Assembly (NCBI GenBank): GCA_018694835.1
Contig: JABHOG010000034.1
Span: 1 to 64,000, forward strand
Reading direction: 5' to 3'
From: Planctomycetota bacterium
Lineage (GTDB): Bacteria; Planctomycetota; UBA8108; UBA1146
Length of the DNA: 64,000 nt
Shown: in pieces, positions 9,247 to 19,094 of the stretch
How the letters are laid out: every line of letters starts with the position of its first letter
Numbering within the stretch: the stretch's first letter is position 1
Translations under genes and position numbers: made by a program
Notes under the pieces: model-generated
Seen by the model: the letters and a program-made list of their open reading frames with translations, nothing else
Database searches by the model: none
Told to the model about the DNA's origin: nothing

Positions 9247-12138
9247 TCAGGGACAGTTCCCACCGTCGAGGCAATCGCCTAACAGATCCAAGGAAGTATC
9301 CCATCCACAGGAGGGGAAGGGGTCGGCAGGTGGATTGCCACTTCCAAACAGGTACATGACCAGCGCCATCGTGTCTGCGATGTTCACCTCTCCCGTGTCA
9401 TAAATATCCGCCGTATCGAGACACTGAAGAGTGCTTCCATCAAACAGGTACTGAAGGATTGCCACGGCATCGGAGACATCGGTGGCTCCATCACCATTGG
9501 GGTCTCCACGGCGAAACGATGGGCCAGTCTGACAGAAGCGAGTAACGACACGGAAATCATCGATCCCTGCTTCGACGATGGAACCCTCATTCTGATCCGC
9601 TGCAATGAATCGCAGTTGCACCGTACTGGTCAGAGGGATCAATGGTGCTGGATCGAAAGAGTGCAAGATCCAGCCCCCGTTGGTGTCGGGACCATTCTGC
9701 GGGCCCACCTGTTCAACAGTGACCCAGTTGACCAGATCACCCGAGATCTCGATTAGCCAGGGATCGGTGTAGGGAGTAGCTCCGGTGCCATTGACATACC
9801 AGCGCCAGTACTCGATGAGGACAGTGTCGCTTCCAAGAGCGCCCAGATCCATCACCGGAGAGAAGAGAGTGGTAGCCCCGCCATCGACATCATTTTCGCC
9901 CTGGCCGCCGCCATTACTACCCTGCCCTGTCACCCAGCACTGAGAGCCGACTTCACTGTGGTCATCCCCGGGAGCGGCCACCGTTCCAATGGGCGCCACT
10001 CGCGTCCAGATTCCGGTAGTGGCGGTATCCGAGGGGGCACCCACCGTCCAACCCCGATCCTGTTCCATCGAATTCTCGAAGGTCGTCTCCTGCATAAGAT
10101 ACACCGGAGCAAGGAAGGGATCAGACGCTCCGGAGGAAGGAGAGGTGTGGATTCCGCCGGTGAGATCCTCGAAACTGATGTAGTACTCGACCGGATCGCC
10201 ACACGAATGGCCGGGGATCGTCGCCAGGTACTCTCCGGTAACCATCTCCTCGATCGGGAATGTGCTGAAAGTAGCCGTCCCCTGCCGCACATGGATCAAT
10301 CCGGAATCGGGGTCTGGGGTGGCAGCCCCCGCTGTGACCTCCATGCGAATCTGCCGCTCTTCCAGCGGCACAAGAAACTCTGGTAACCCAAGTGGGTAAG
10401 AGATCAAGATCTCGTCCACCACAGGACAAACGATCGAGTGTTGTCCGAAAGCATCGCAGATCTCTGAGTAATTTGGAGTTCCGTTATCCAGCGAAGAATC
10501 ATCATCATCGAGGGTGAGTAGTTCGATGGCGGTCTGCGGATGAGCACTCGAAGATCCAGCGCCACCGGTGGTGATCAGACTCCAGTCAACAAACAACTGT
10601 TGCACCTGGGAGAGCCCCTCGGCGGATCCGTACACCGCTCCAAAATTCTCCCGCACTCTCCAGAATGCCGCCCCCAGGATCTGGCCGCAGTTGTGGACAG
10701 AAGTGGACTGGCAAGGGTACTGGATGTTCGCCGCCAGAGGATTTCTGACCTGTGTTCCTGGCCCTTGAAAGTCATGGCCGATGATGGGGTCGTCGTAGAT
10801 CAACATACTCATCAGATCCCCATACCCTTCGCCAAAACCACCCTGAGAAAGACCCAGTCGGTTGACCACGAAGTGCCCATACTCGTGAGAGATCACACTT
10901 GCGTAGGCGGTGCTCACACAGCCTCCGCCCGCCTGGTAGAAATTGATGCTTTGCTCCCCCGGGCTGAAAAACGCATTACAGGTATCGAGGATGTTGACAT
11001 TGCAGAGGATCGAGATATCGATGCCGGGATTACCCGCAGCGGTCCGATCTCTGAAAAAGTCATGGGTGATGTTGGTGTAGTGGAATGCATTGACCTCTGA
11101 TTGCACCAGGGCATCGGCCGCAGGATTCAATGAAACCGTGGCCGGTCCCGGTGGAGTCGCAGGAGTGTTGACCAGGAGATTCGCAGCGACATTGTTTTCG
11201 ACCCTGACCCAGTCTCCGATCAACTGTGAAACCATGCTCACCGGGGCCGTGCCTCCATGGGGACAGGTGAAGGACCCATCCAGCGCAGAGGTGGTCGACC
11301 CGCTGCCAGAAATCGATACAGGAACTGCTCCAACCCCCTGCTCCACTGCCGGATTCGTGGCGCTGTCTGGGCGGTTATTCTGATTGACCCGACCCCGGAC
11401 TTCTCCAACCACATCTTCATGAACCAGATCGTTGCGCACACCGAGAACTTCCCCGGTTTCCGGATCGATGAAGATGCTCCAGTCCTCAATTCTGTGTGAA
11501 CTGGGAGTAGTCGCCTTGACCCGGTAAATGAGACGAGAATCACTACGCAATGATGCACTGGCCTGAATCAACAGTTCTCCCTCGGACCAGCGCTCGATTT
11601 CGATTCCAGGAAGTTCCCGGCTCGCTATTCGAGTCGCCTGTTGCGGGGTCAACAAGATCGGCGAGTAACCTGACAGAGGTTGTTGAGCTAGGTGACCCGC
11701 TGCATACACCACTGCAGGATCTCCTGTTTGCAGATCTGGTCGAACCAGGATTCGCAATGCGGAAGACTCCACGGGTACGCCATCGATGACTTGCCGGTAG
11801 GCGTACACCGAGGCCTCTCTGGTCGGTAAATCGGTCTGGTAGATCATCTCCAGGTCTTCCTTGAAGACTCCAAAGATCTCTGCATATTGCTCAAAGAAAT
11901 TCAGAACCGCGTCGTCCTCACTGGTTCCCCGGCTGATGACGCCACCGTAGATATGAGTTCTTCCCAGACCATCGCGATCCACCCGGATCGAAGAATCACG
12001 GACAGTCAAAGCTTCGATGGAAACCTCGATCTCTTGCTCAAATGGACGTTCAGTCCACTCCTGGGCAAGTGAGGTACTGGAGGCCACCGACAGCAGGCAC
12101 ATCATCCCGAAGACCACCTGAACTGGAAATTGCGGCAT
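9247..12138 (-). CDS. Secreted zinc metalloprotease with dockerin-like C-terminus
   Basis: Exported protease of 963 residues. The signal peptide ends near SVASSTSLAQ. It is followed by a fungalysin/thermolysin-type propeptide-like region (about 40-240, including AYRQVIDGVPVESSALRI) and a catalytic domain with HEYGH at 418-422 and a likely third ligand Glu437 in FGEGYGD. Later beta-sandwich domains and a dockerin-like pair (GDPNGDGATDVSDAVAILQY) end in GDCLDGGNCP. Start supported by AAGGAG six bases upstream. It is a tandem paralog of the next gene, with about 200 bases between them. Family placement near M36 is by motif order only. Confidence 0.85.
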   Translation of the reverse strand: MPQFPVQVVFGMMCLLSVASSTSLAQEWTERPFEQEIEVSIEALTVRDSSIRVDRDGLGRTHIYGGVISRGTSEDDAVLNFFEQYAEIFGVFKEDLEMIYQTDLPTREASVYAYRQVIDGVPVESSALRILVRPDLQTGDPAVVYAAGHLAQQPLSGYSPILLTPQQATRIASRELPGIEIERWSEGELLIQASASLRSDSRLIYRVKATTPSSHRIEDWSIFIDPETGEVLGVRNDLVHEDVVGEVRGRVNQNNRPDSATNPAVEQGVGAVPVSISGSGSTTSALDGSFTCPHGGTAPVSMVSQLIGDWVRVENNVAANLLVNTPATPPGPATVSLNPAADALVQSEVNAFHYTNITHDFFRDRTAAGNPGIDISILCNVNILDTCNAFFSPGEQSINFYQAGGGCVSTAYASVISHEYGHFVVNRLGLSQGGFGEGYGDLMSMLIYDDPIIGHDFQGPGTQVRNPLAANIQYPCQSTSVHNCGQILGAAFWRVRENFGAVYGSAEGLSQVQQLFVDWSLITTGGAGSSSAHPQTAIELLTLDDDDSSLDNGTPNYSEICDAFGQHSIVCPVVDEILISYPLGLPEFLVPLEERQIRMEVTAGAATPDPDSGLIHVRQGTATFSTFPIEEMVTGEYLATIPGHSCGDPVEYYISFEDLTGGIHTSPSSGASDPFLAPVYLMQETTFENSMEQDRGWTVGAPSDTATTGIWTRVAPIGTVAAPGDDHSEVGSQCWVTGQGSNGGGQGENDVDGGATTLFSPVMDLGALGSDTVLIEYWRWYVNGTGATPYTDPWLIEISGDLVNWVTVEQVGPQNGPDTNGGWILHSFDPAPLIPLTSTVQLRFIAADQNEGSIVEAGIDDFRVVTRFCQTGPSFRRGDPNGDGATDVSDAVAILQYLFDGSTLQCLDTADIYDTGEVNIADTMALVMYLFGSGNPPADPFPSCGWDTSLDLLGDCLDGGNCP

Positions 12139-12335
12139 GGAAGACTCCTTGATGGGCCACTGAATGAAGTTTCATCGAATCAAAAGCCGGGACTCACCGG
12201 GGCAGAACCAATGCCATCATAATCCCTACCACCACACACGGCGAGTGGCGGGGACCGAAGAGGCTGAGGGTCGAGGGGGGGGAGAGAGAAGATATGCCAC
12301 CAGGCCTGTCGAGTCGGAAAGGCCCCGCTCTCGAC

Positions 12336-15161
12336 TCAGGGGCAGATCAGACCATTCAGGCAACCGATGGAATCGGACGTGACATCCGCACCGCAGTTGA
12401 TGGGACCACCAGGAAATCCGAGGAAGAGCTCATTGAGAATCTGGATCACATCGCCCAGATTTACCTGCCCTCCGTCATCCATATCGCAGGCGTCCTCACA
12501 CTGGAACGAACCGGCGTTGCCAAACATGACCTCGAGCATCTGAATCGCGTCGCTCAAATCCCTGTTTCCATCGATATTGCAATCACCCCGGATGAAGTCG
12601 TTCTCGACTGGCGGGGGTGGAGTTGTGCTGCAGGAGAGATTAAAAATCTCGATCAGATCCACGCCCGCCTCGACCACGTTGCCGAATCCGGTATCCCCGA
12701 CATGGAACCGCAACATCACTGTCCCTGAAGGCGAGGTGCCTTCCGCAATCCAGAAGGAGTTCTTGTACCAACCTCCCAACGCTTCAGGATCACCTCTACC
12801 TACTTCCTCGACCTCCACCCAGGTGAGTCCCTCATCCAGGCTCTTGTAGACGAACAGGGAGTCATCGGGAGTGGTGATGGATGTCGCATTGGAAAACCAC
12901 CGCCAGTAGGAAACTCGGTGAAGGCCCGTATTGGAGAGTGGATAAGCCACGCTGGTCAAGGTGGTATCCCCACCATCGACATCGTGCGCTCCTTGAGTTT
13001 GTCCGATACCGCCGAGACCCGTGACATAACAGGTCAAATCCCCACCGGTGAAGGGAACACCTCCGCTGGCTTGCGCTGCCGAAGCGTACGGATCTCCCCA
13101 CTCCCATCTTCCCGCAGTAGCCGTATCCGACGGCTCAGCGATACTCCAACCAGGATCTGCACTGAAAGGCTCCTCCACTACCGTGATCAGGTCAGTGGCC
13201 ACGACCGTCGAGTAGTAGACTCCAAGATCCGCATCGGGTGGAAGTGTAGTCGTTTGATTGGCGTCATCCTGAACGCTGACAAACCATTCGAGGGAATCGA
13301 GACAGTCCAACGCAGGAAAGTTACCTTCATAGACTCCCGGAGAAGTTTCGGTGAGCAAGAAGGCCTGGAATGGAGCCCCCTCGAATCGATAAATCACCAT
13401 CGAGCCATTTGGAAGTGGAGTGGCAAGAATCTCCTCGACCAGTACCCGGATCGGTGTCGAAGCCGCAGGGGGCACCGTCGCTCCTGGACCCAAGTCCAGC
13501 CCCAAGAGGATAGTGAGTAGTTCTGGACTCACGACACCGTGGTCTGATGCAGCCGCACAAATCTCGTCAAATTGAGGTGTTCCATTGCCCACATCGAAGT
13601 CGTCATCATTGACGGTGAGTACCTCGATCAGCATGTCATAGTGAAAAGGTTGAGATGCGCTAGCCCCGATGGTCAGGCTACTCCAGTCGACGAATAGATC
13701 CCTGATGAATTCAGAACCTGCGGCTTCCCCCAGTTGGGTGACCATCGTCTGCCGCAGGTCAAACCAGAATCCAGCCAACGCCTGGCCGCAGTAATGAATC
13801 CCTGAAGAACAGGGAATCTGTACATTTGCAGCGACGATGTCTCGGACAAAGGTCCCCGGGCCGGAAAAATCCCTACCCACGATCCCCTCACCCAGATAGA
13901 CCACCGCCAGTGAGTCGCCATACCCTTCCCCGAATGACTGCTGTGCCAGCCCAAGGGAATTGACGATGTGATGGCCGAACTCGTGAAGTACGACCGACGA
14001 ATAAGCACTATCTACGCATCCTGCTCCGGATTGCAGGAAGCGTAGCATCGTCAATGCGGGATCATAATAAGCGTTGCAGCTCCCTGCCATTCCAGTGGTC
14101 GCTGTCACCGGGGTCGCCATCGCTGGGAATCCTCCGGGAGCATCCACAAAGAATCGGAACGCTTCTTCCATGTAATGGAACGCGTTGCCCTGTGCCGTCT
14201 CGGCAATGACTTGCCCACTGTTGATGACCAGATCCACTCCTGCTGGATCTGCAGTAGCAGAGGCGGTCGCATCGGGGGAACTATCACTGGAGACGGAACC
14301 CCACTGGCCCTGCAGGCCAGCGAGCACCGTGAAGTTGGAGCCCGTGGCATTCGACAGCAAGAAGGATCCGTCAGCAGCGGTGAAGGTGCTAACACCTCCG
14401 CCAGAGACCTGCGCTCCTGACAGAGGAAAGCTGATGGTGGTTCCCGGTGATTGCGGAGCGGTACCTTCAGTTCTGAAGACGCTGGCGGTTCCTGGTACAT
14501 CGATCTCACAGATCTGTTCCTCGACTGCGAGGACTTGACCCGACTGAGCATCGACATCGACACGAAGATTACTGTGATGCCCCGGTATGGTAGAAACTCC
14601 AGAGTTGACCCAGCATAGGGTCGGCTCTCCGTCTTTACCCGGTGCCAGTTGCAACGTCGGCTGCAACCAGTCACGAGAAGGGTGCCCCATCCTGGCGACT
14701 TGCAACGCTGAGTCTTTGTTGAGAACTGGTGCTGGAATCTCCTCAGGAGTCGAGTAGCGAAATGCCCTATAGGTAACGGTCCAGAGTCCCGTGACTCGAT
14801 CGCGTATCGCAAGGCTCCGGCCCATCGCCCCTCGAACTGAATACCCGTTCATCTGTTGAGTCCAGCCGGCAAAAACTTGGTCCTCAGATTTTTCCCGAAT
14901 CCAGGACAGGGTCATGGTGGAGCAGGTGTCGGGCCCCAGTGTTCTCTCTAGATCCAGCGTCAGGGCAATATGCACATCGGTGGAGGCGGGACCCAGACGG
15001 GTACCGTTTCTCAATTCTGCCCCCAGCATCGATTCGGAATTGAGGAGTACCGCCGACAACACGATCAGCACCGTGGCGAAGTTGCAAGTCCCCCACGCAT
15101 GGATGGATTGCTGAGCTCCGGATGTACTAGATCCTCGTCGAGGATTCATTTTCAGATGCAT
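12336..15161 (-). CDS. Secreted zinc metalloprotease, tandem paralog
   Basis: Same architecture as its downstream neighbour. An N-terminal hydrophobic export segment (FATVLIVLSAVLL) and a propeptide-like region precede HEFGH at about 393-397 and a third-ligand candidate Glu in FGEGYGD. Repeated jelly-roll-like domains follow, then a dockerin-like end (GDCNIDGNRDLSDAIQMLEV) and GCLNGLICP. The ATG at 15161 is used; ATG 15149 or a start at 15218 are alternatives, and none has a clear ribosome site. Cys pairs are frequent, consistent with an oxidising extracytoplasmic location. Confidence 0.83.
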   Translation of the reverse strand: MHLKMNPRRGSSTSGAQQSIHAWGTCNFATVLIVLSAVLLNSESMLGAELRNGTRLGPASTDVHIALTLDLERTLGPDTCSTMTLSWIREKSEDQVFAGWTQQMNGYSVRGAMGRSLAIRDRVTGLWTVTYRAFRYSTPEEIPAPVLNKDSALQVARMGHPSRDWLQPTLQLAPGKDGEPTLCWVNSGVSTIPGHHSNLRVDVDAQSGQVLAVEEQICEIDVPGTASVFRTEGTAPQSPGTTISFPLSGAQVSGGGVSTFTAADGSFLLSNATGSNFTVLAGLQGQWGSVSSDSSPDATASATADPAGVDLVINSGQVIAETAQGNAFHYMEEAFRFFVDAPGGFPAMATPVTATTGMAGSCNAYYDPALTMLRFLQSGAGCVDSAYSSVVLHEFGHHIVNSLGLAQQSFGEGYGDSLAVVYLGEGIVGRDFSGPGTFVRDIVAANVQIPCSSGIHYCGQALAGFWFDLRQTMVTQLGEAAGSEFIRDLFVDWSSLTIGASASQPFHYDMLIEVLTVNDDDFDVGNGTPQFDEICAAASDHGVVSPELLTILLGLDLGPGATVPPAASTPIRVLVEEILATPLPNGSMVIYRFEGAPFQAFLLTETSPGVYEGNFPALDCLDSLEWFVSVQDDANQTTTLPPDADLGVYYSTVVATDLITVVEEPFSADPGWSIAEPSDTATAGRWEWGDPYASAAQASGGVPFTGGDLTCYVTGLGGIGQTQGAHDVDGGDTTLTSVAYPLSNTGLHRVSYWRWFSNATSITTPDDSLFVYKSLDEGLTWVEVEEVGRGDPEALGGWYKNSFWIAEGTSPSGTVMLRFHVGDTGFGNVVEAGVDLIEIFNLSCSTTPPPPVENDFIRGDCNIDGNRDLSDAIQMLEVMFGNAGSFQCEDACDMDDGGQVNLGDVIQILNELFLGFPGGPINCGADVTSDSIGCLNGLICP

Positions 15162-15416
15162 ATTCACAGATATGATCCAACCGCAAAATATACAGGTCCT
15201 TACCACTTGGAAACACAAGTATAGGTCCTATAACGAGCATGGCCGCTCACTGACCGATAATAATGAAATCTTGCCGTCTGCAATCGCAAAGCCTGGAATA
15301 GTCAGGTTTCCTTTTATATGTGCAGAACAACTAGCCCAATAAATAGTACCCCCTTGTATCGAGGATAGTACAGGATCGTCCTGAACATGTCAAACCATTC
15401 ATTATGCGAATTGAAG

Positions 15417-15784
15417 TCACTGTTGCAGCTGTGCCACTCCATTGTTAATCGGCCTCCGATCCAACCCTAGCCAGCACCAAGAGAGCAATAGCCCCGATCC
15501 ACCCAGCGGTGTCAGCCACCCCAACAGGGAAGAGCCTCCTCTTGCGAGGAGCAGGGAACCACAATAAATAATGTAGGCAATAGCATCAATCGTCCCTGTC
15601 CGACCCGTCCGGTGGCACCACAGATCCATATTCCACTGGCGTGCCAGAACAGGAATCGGCAACCGATCTCCCACTGTCCCAGCGAAGCAGTCTCCTGCAG
15701 TCGATGAGTTCCCCAAGCACTACACCCAACAGCAATCGCCGCCAGAAAATATGCAACTCTGATCCATCCAGATGAACTCAGCAC
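15417..15784 (-). pseudogene. DUF423-family small membrane protein, frameshifted
   Basis: Two overlapping frames together make one DUF423-like protein. The first half, from a GTG at 15784, reads VAYFLAAIAVGCSAWGTHRL and shows the family N-terminus. The second half, in another frame, reads IIYCGSLLLARGGSSLLGWL and TPLGGSGLLLSWCWLGL, the typical C-terminal membrane segments. The reading frame changes around 15590-15615. Either the gene is broken or there is a sequencing indel; the intact conserved second half argues for a recent event. It is last in the methyltransferase operon, overlapping it by 7 bases. Confidence 0.7.
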
Positions 15785-16950
15785 AGCCCCCCCTGCTCTC
15801 GTTCGATGGCAAAGAGCCATTCATGCACTTCATCTTCTGTGCGCCCTTCTGCTGGCCGAAACTGCCTGCTGGCTCCTCCTCGGTCACTCCTGAATCTCCG
15901 ATATGGAATCTCGTGCAACATCTGATCCCTGTCACCTGCGGGTGACCAGGACTGGAGCATCTGAAGAATTTCCGTTCTCGAGAGGATCCCTTCTTCACTG
16001 TATGAAAGAACGATTCCCCTCGCCTGGGCTCGTTGAATGATGCTTTGCATCGCATCTCTACAGTCCGTTCCTCGACGGCTACAAAGTGGAGAAGACACAT
16101 CTTTCCAGGGTAACAATCCAGTTTTTCCATACAGTTGGAGCTCAAGGGAATCGTCAGAATCCTCCATCGGCAACCGTGAAATCACTTCTGGAAGATGGTA
16201 GTTGGCTCCATATTGTCGGTGATTATAAGGCGGATCGAGATACAGGAGATCGCAATCCACCTGCTCGATCCACTCCCCGGCCTCACAACGATTGGCCTGT
16301 CCGATGGGCCCCTCGACGGTAGCAGGAATTCGAAGTTTCAGATCATTCAGCGAGTTCTGCTGCCAGCTCTTGAGATAAGCACCGTAGGTTCCAGAGATGT
16401 TGGCCACTCGGTCTGCGGCATCGATGACACTCACAATCAACAGCCACATCTCATTCTCCTGCAAACGATCATCGATTCGCCACTGTCGGATCTGGTCGAT
16501 GATGGCATCTAGACGAGCCGCGTTGACCGGAGTCAGATAACCCCTCTCGGCCGACCCTGCGGGAGAAAACTGCCGCACCAGAATCCCCTCTCTGGCAGGC
16601 AACTCCTGCTCCAGATACCGAATCAATTTCAGAAATGGCAGCCATGCTTCGGGATCAGCGGGACTCGCATCGTGGACCCTCTTGGCTTCCATCGGTTCCA
16701 TCGATTCCCAATGATCCTGAACTCCACTGAATGACGGCGGGCCAGGGCATTCCAGATAGACCTTCTGGAACGCCAAAGAACAGTGCATCAGATCGGTGGA
16801 AACTACACGGTAGCCGCTTGCCCGGAAAAAACGGCCGACAGACCCGCTACCTGCAAACAGATCGCAGACGGTGCCACCTCGAAAACCGGCCCGCTTGGCT
16901 GCGAGCAGGATCTCATCGAGCAATGGGGTCTTGTTTCCAAGCCAGCGCAA
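15778..16950 (-). CDS. D12-class DNA adenine methyltransferase (first of an adjacent pair)
   Basis: SAM-dependent N6-adenine methyltransferase of 390 residues. It shows the D12-class order RWLGNKTPLLDEI, SAM motif CDLFAGSGSVGRFF (about 29-42), a long variable region, catalytic motif YLDPPYNHRQYGANYH and the late motif IVLSYSEEGIL. The TTG start is preceded by GAGGAG; it begins one base after the stop of the other methyltransferase. No restriction endonuclease gene is nearby, so its role may be orphan methylation or the remains of a restriction system. The target sequence cannot be read from the sequence. Confidence 0.83.
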   Translation of the reverse strand: MRWLGNKTPLLDEILLAAKRAGFRGGTVCDLFAGSGSVGRFFRASGYRVVSTDLMHCSLAFQKVYLECPGPPSFSGVQDHWESMEPMEAKRVHDASPADPEAWLPFLKLIRYLEQELPAREGILVRQFSPAGSAERGYLTPVNAARLDAIIDQIRQWRIDDRLQENEMWLLIVSVIDAADRVANISGTYGAYLKSWQQNSLNDLKLRIPATVEGPIGQANRCEAGEWIEQVDCDLLYLDPPYNHRQYGANYHLPEVISRLPMEDSDDSLELQLYGKTGLLPWKDVSSPLCSRRGTDCRDAMQSIIQRAQARGIVLSYSEEGILSRTEILQMLQSWSPAGDRDQMLHEIPYRRFRSDRGGASRQFRPAEGRTEDEVHEWLFAIEREQGGLC

Positions 16951-16951
16951 T

Positions 16952-18352
16952 CTACTCCTCGCAAAGCAGAAGCAATTCTCGAACCGATCGGTTGGAATCC
17001 CCCTGCCCCGAGTGCATCAGTAGTTTCTCGCGAATCTCAACTTGCCCGAAGTACTCCAGCAGTAACTGTCGAAACCTCCGTGCTGGGTTCTGTTCCCCCT
17101 GCTTTGCCCAGCGACCGGTCAGAAGTCCGGTATCGGTGGAGTACGAGATCAGAAGCCTTGAACTCCGATCCTTGCACGCTTGAGCCACTCCTCGAAACGC
17201 CTCCTCAACCCGAACGCTGCTGCAGAAATCGGAGCGGTACCTGACCTCCTGCTTTGGATATCGACCCTTGGTCAGAGATCCTCCCCGGCTCTCCAGTTCT
17301 GGATAGTCGTAGGCAACCAGGGTTTCCAGAACATGGTAAAAGCGCGAGTAGTTGTCTGCGGTATAGGGCGGATCGAGATAGACCAGATTCACTTCCTCGT
17401 TATCGAGTGGACTTCCTGGAGCGAGCAATTGCTGAACATCGCTACAGAAGACCCGGTTTCCGTCGAGTCTTGGATGGTGGGACCACTCTCTCAGGATCGC
17501 TTCGAGCGCCAGTTCGAATTGCTGATCGATGTCAATTTTCCGGCGCTTGACCACCGCTACAAGTTCAGGATCTCGGGCGATCGATCGAGGCTGAGCAAAG
17601 TGACTGGTCCCTGAGGTACTCACCGAAACCGCATGTAGCAGAGCTGCGAGGTATATTGCCCGCTTCCTCTCCCGATAAGGATCCGAGGAGGGGATCGCCT
17701 CGATGGCATGGCGGATCGAATCGATCCGAATCGACTGCCTCAGTCCAAAGTAGACATGAGACCAGTACGCGGTGCAGAGCATCGCCGGAGAGCCCCCTGA
17801 GGATTTCCGTCTCTGGTAGAGCAAGTCATCCAGACGACTCGCAAGAGGCTGATGCACTCCTGCATCACCTTCATCGGATGAGGTTCCGCCAGCGCCATGA
17901 GGAATCGGAGCCTGGGCCACGAAGGAACGATAGCGCTCCATGGCACCGCTATCGCTCGCATTTCCCGAACCCTCTTTCAGCACCTGGTCGAGCAATGAAT
18001 CTTCCAGGTCCAGGGCTCTCGGTGCCAGGTTGGTGAGCCACTGAGCATTCTCCTCTGTCGCACTACCCAGATCCTGGAGATGGTCCAACTGGTCCAGGGA
18101 GTTTCGCCACGACTCATCCCCCTCGAGGTGAGCGCTCGCCACGATGGAGGAGAAGTGTTGAACATCATTGCTCAGGATCCGATAGGTCGGGGCGAACCAG
18201 CGAGACACGGCAGCGGTTCCAGCACACGCATCGAGAAGAGTTTGACCTGGATCCAGCAGATCACGTACTGCACCGTCGAGGAATTCTTCGCACAGCCTGG
18301 TCTTGGCTCCCATGTACCAGAGGGTTCGTAATTCTGCCAGATCTCTGCTCAT
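16952..18352 (-). CDS. D12-class DNA adenine methyltransferase (second of the pair)
   Basis: Methyltransferase of 466 residues, with the same motif order: LWYMGAKTRLCEEF, SAM motif LLDACAGTAAVSRWF, catalytic YLDPPYTADNYSRFYHVLET and the late motif LLISYSTDTGLL. The region between the SAM and catalytic motifs is about 270 residues, much longer than in Dam, and presumably holds target recognition. The SAM motif reads AGTAAV rather than AGSGSV, a mild departure. It overlaps the SRPBCC gene by 4 bases, and the partner methyltransferase starts one base after its stop. The two proteins are divergent, not a recent duplication. Confidence 0.8.
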   Translation of the reverse strand: MSRDLAELRTLWYMGAKTRLCEEFLDGAVRDLLDPGQTLLDACAGTAAVSRWFAPTYRILSNDVQHFSSIVASAHLEGDESWRNSLDQLDHLQDLGSATEENAQWLTNLAPRALDLEDSLLDQVLKEGSGNASDSGAMERYRSFVAQAPIPHGAGGTSSDEGDAGVHQPLASRLDDLLYQRRKSSGGSPAMLCTAYWSHVYFGLRQSIRIDSIRHAIEAIPSSDPYRERKRAIYLAALLHAVSVSTSGTSHFAQPRSIARDPELVAVVKRRKIDIDQQFELALEAILREWSHHPRLDGNRVFCSDVQQLLAPGSPLDNEEVNLVYLDPPYTADNYSRFYHVLETLVAYDYPELESRGGSLTKGRYPKQEVRYRSDFCSSVRVEEAFRGVAQACKDRSSRLLISYSTDTGLLTGRWAKQGEQNPARRFRQLLLEYFGQVEIREKLLMHSGQGDSNRSVRELLLLCEE

Positions 18353-18876
18353 CCGTGACTACCCACCCGTTCGAGAATTTCGCGAAGACTGGCGAGCCAA
18401 TCCCTCTGCAGATCTGCACAGCGCACAGCACGCCGTCCGATGATGAGAGAAGCCCAACCCTTCCATGATGACACGAATTCGACCAGAGAGCCGCCGCCGT
18501 CCGCCATGATCATCAGGCGCACCTGACTTCTGAAAGGCCCTCTTCCAGCATCCCAGGAGATGCCCCTCAGCGGGGGTGCGTTCGAGTCCTGTGAACCTGG
18601 AATCGATACAACCTGGTCTTGCATGATCACACCGCCGGAGAGGGGTGCCCCCCCCCAGGGTTGCCAGATCAGTTCAAATCGTGATCCCGGCTTCCACGCC
18701 TCTCCCTGGGTCCACCGAGCAGATTCCAGGCCCTGGCACCACCGAGGCCACTCCTCCAGCTTGGAAATCGACTCCCAAGTCTCCTTGGGCTCGATGTTGA
18801 ACCAGGTGGTTTCACGAACCGAGAGAATACGCAAGGTTTCCGGAACCCCTCCCTGGGCCAGTCGGACCAACTCCAT
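18349..18876 (-). CDS. SRPBCC/polyketide-cyclase-like protein
   Basis: Cytoplasmic protein of 175 residues. It has the START-like layout of the SRPBCC superfamily: a first strand ETTWFNIEPKETWESISKLE, then WPRWCQGLESARW, and a C-terminal helix (DLQRDWLASLREILERV). The family binds hydrophobic ligands in a helix-grip cavity; no ligand can be predicted. It is the first gene of the operon with the two DNA methyltransferases, coupled to the second by an ATGA overlap. Functional connection to methylation is not obvious. Confidence 0.7.
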   Translation of the reverse strand: MELVRLAQGGVPETLRILSVRETTWFNIEPKETWESISKLEEWPRWCQGLESARWTQGEAWKPGSRFELIWQPWGGAPLSGGVIMQDQVVSIPGSQDSNAPPLRGISWDAGRGPFRSQVRLMIMADGGGSLVEFVSSWKGWASLIIGRRAVRCADLQRDWLASLREILERVGSHG

Positions 18877-19094
18877 GCTCGGAGAGCCAGCGGTGAGGCC
18901 CCAGCGTCCGGCATTCTGTGTCTCCTGCTGAATCGGGTCAAGTCCAGCGACTCAGATCAGATGACAAGTTGCATATACCCTGTAATAATATCGATAGACT
19001 CAGGAATTGATGGGCAGGCCCTCACGATCCCCATCGAGCCCTGATCTCTGAAGAGAAAATTACATTGGATCCGTTTGAAGGGCATATTTCTTTC

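Noticed and set aside
15417-16950. Restriction endonuclease for the methyltransferase pair
   Set aside because: The adjacent small gene is a DUF423 membrane protein, not a nuclease, and no other candidate is near.
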